A DNA stretch of 64,000 bases, from the NCBI RefSeq assembly GCF_900637685.1, contig NZ_LR134388.1, positions 1,375,501-1,439,500 of the forward strand, read 5' to 3'. This document shows positions 63,536 to 64,000 of this stretch, in pieces. Positions within the stretch are counted from its first letter, which is position 1. Every line of letters begins with the position of its first letter. This stretch comes from Legionella sainthelensi. Its GTDB lineage: Bacteria > Pseudomonadota > Gammaproteobacteria > Legionellales > Legionellaceae. Both the position numbers and the translations under genes were made by a program. Below the pieces are notes generated by a model. That model was given only the letters and a program-made list of their open reading frames with translations. It had not been told where the DNA came from and ran no database searches.

Positions 63536-63772
63536 TTATGAGCCTGAAAATGAGGATTTATTATTGCACTCACAAATCTCTTTTACATCTATTTTATTAG
63601 AATGATTTTTAAAAAAGTGATATTGGGAGAATAAAGAGGCTGCTTTGTTGTACATATAATAGCCCCCAAATATGATTCCTGCTGTTGACATACTTCTAGT
63701 TGCATCGATTAATGATCTTTTCGTAGCAGTTTGAATTACATTGTATCCACTTTTGAAGAATAATGACATCAT
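63536..63772 (-). CDS. Small hypothetical protein with one hydrophobic segment
   Basis: ATG at 63772 follows AGGACGG; a second ATG is adjacent. The 78-residue product has a basic N-terminal region, a hydrophobic/aromatic segment (STAGIIFGGYYMYN) and a Cys/Asn-rich C-terminus (EICECNNKSS). It may be a small membrane-associated protein. No family recognised. Confidence 0.55.
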   Translation of the reverse strand: MMSLFFKSGYNVIQTATKRSLIDATRSMSTAGIIFGGYYMYNKAASLFSQYHFFKNHSNKIDVKEICECNNKSSFSGS

Positions 63773-64000
63773 ATATCCGTCCTGTTTAATAATTAATTAA
63801 TCCTATTAAATATCAATCATTGATTCTAAATGAAATTTTTGCGAATGCAACTATAACTCATTAGAATGTATCGATATTTATATAGAAGTTAAAGAAAATA
63901 ATAGAGAGATACAAAGCATTAAGTTTTCAAACAACATCCTTGTTTTTGTTGATTACATTCTTTTTGATGGATTATTTACTGACTTTTCAGTGTCATTTTC

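Overview
The window is AT-rich bacterial DNA that looks like a Legionella chromosome. The grounds are candidate Dot/Icm effectors with eukaryotic-like domains, TTAA-N7-TTAA elements of the Legionella PmrA type in front of three of them, acidic effector-like C-termini, and a group 3b NiFe-hydrogenase locus. No species is claimed.

Layout. 1-3.5 kb: tRNA-Ser, a secreted protein, a NagZ-like glucosaminidase, and a DAACS-family transporter preceded by a promoter and a leader ORF ending in five Cys codons. 3.8-13 kb: accessory genes, including two small charged paralogues, an HD-like protein, a 1016-residue protein with a zeta-toxin-like P-loop domain, LicD, a family-4 uracil-DNA glycosylase and an ADP-ribosyltransferase-like protein. 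13.0-24.2 kb: a compact 12-gene block on the minus strand (nickel permease, hypABFCDE, hydBGDA, endopeptidase) encoding a complete NAD(P)-linked hydrogenase and its maturation. 24.3-33.5 kb: a split protein kinase, an outer-membrane barrel, and a very large duplicated effector-like protein split into three frames. 33.8-39.4 kb: housekeeping and envelope genes (YHS protein, AidB-like dehydrogenase, bestrophin, lipase). 39.5-50 kb: a second zeta-like protein (split), UspA, small effector-like proteins, a hydrolase and a DcpS/HIT-like protein. 50-58.5 kb: PHA depolymerase, a tripartite efflux operon, an Lrp regulator (split) and an MFS transporter. 59-64 kb: tRNA-Lys, a decayed IS30-type element and a tandem pair of paralogous effector-like genes.

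Two cross-window patterns matter most. First, seven gene breaks are all repaired by adding one base to a short homopolymer, mostly A or T. This looks like homopolymer under-calling rather than gene decay, so several 'split' genes are probably intact. Second, the polycysteine leader suggests that the DAACS transporter is a cystine/cysteine importer controlled by cysteinyl-tRNA supply, which would fit a genus known to require cysteine.
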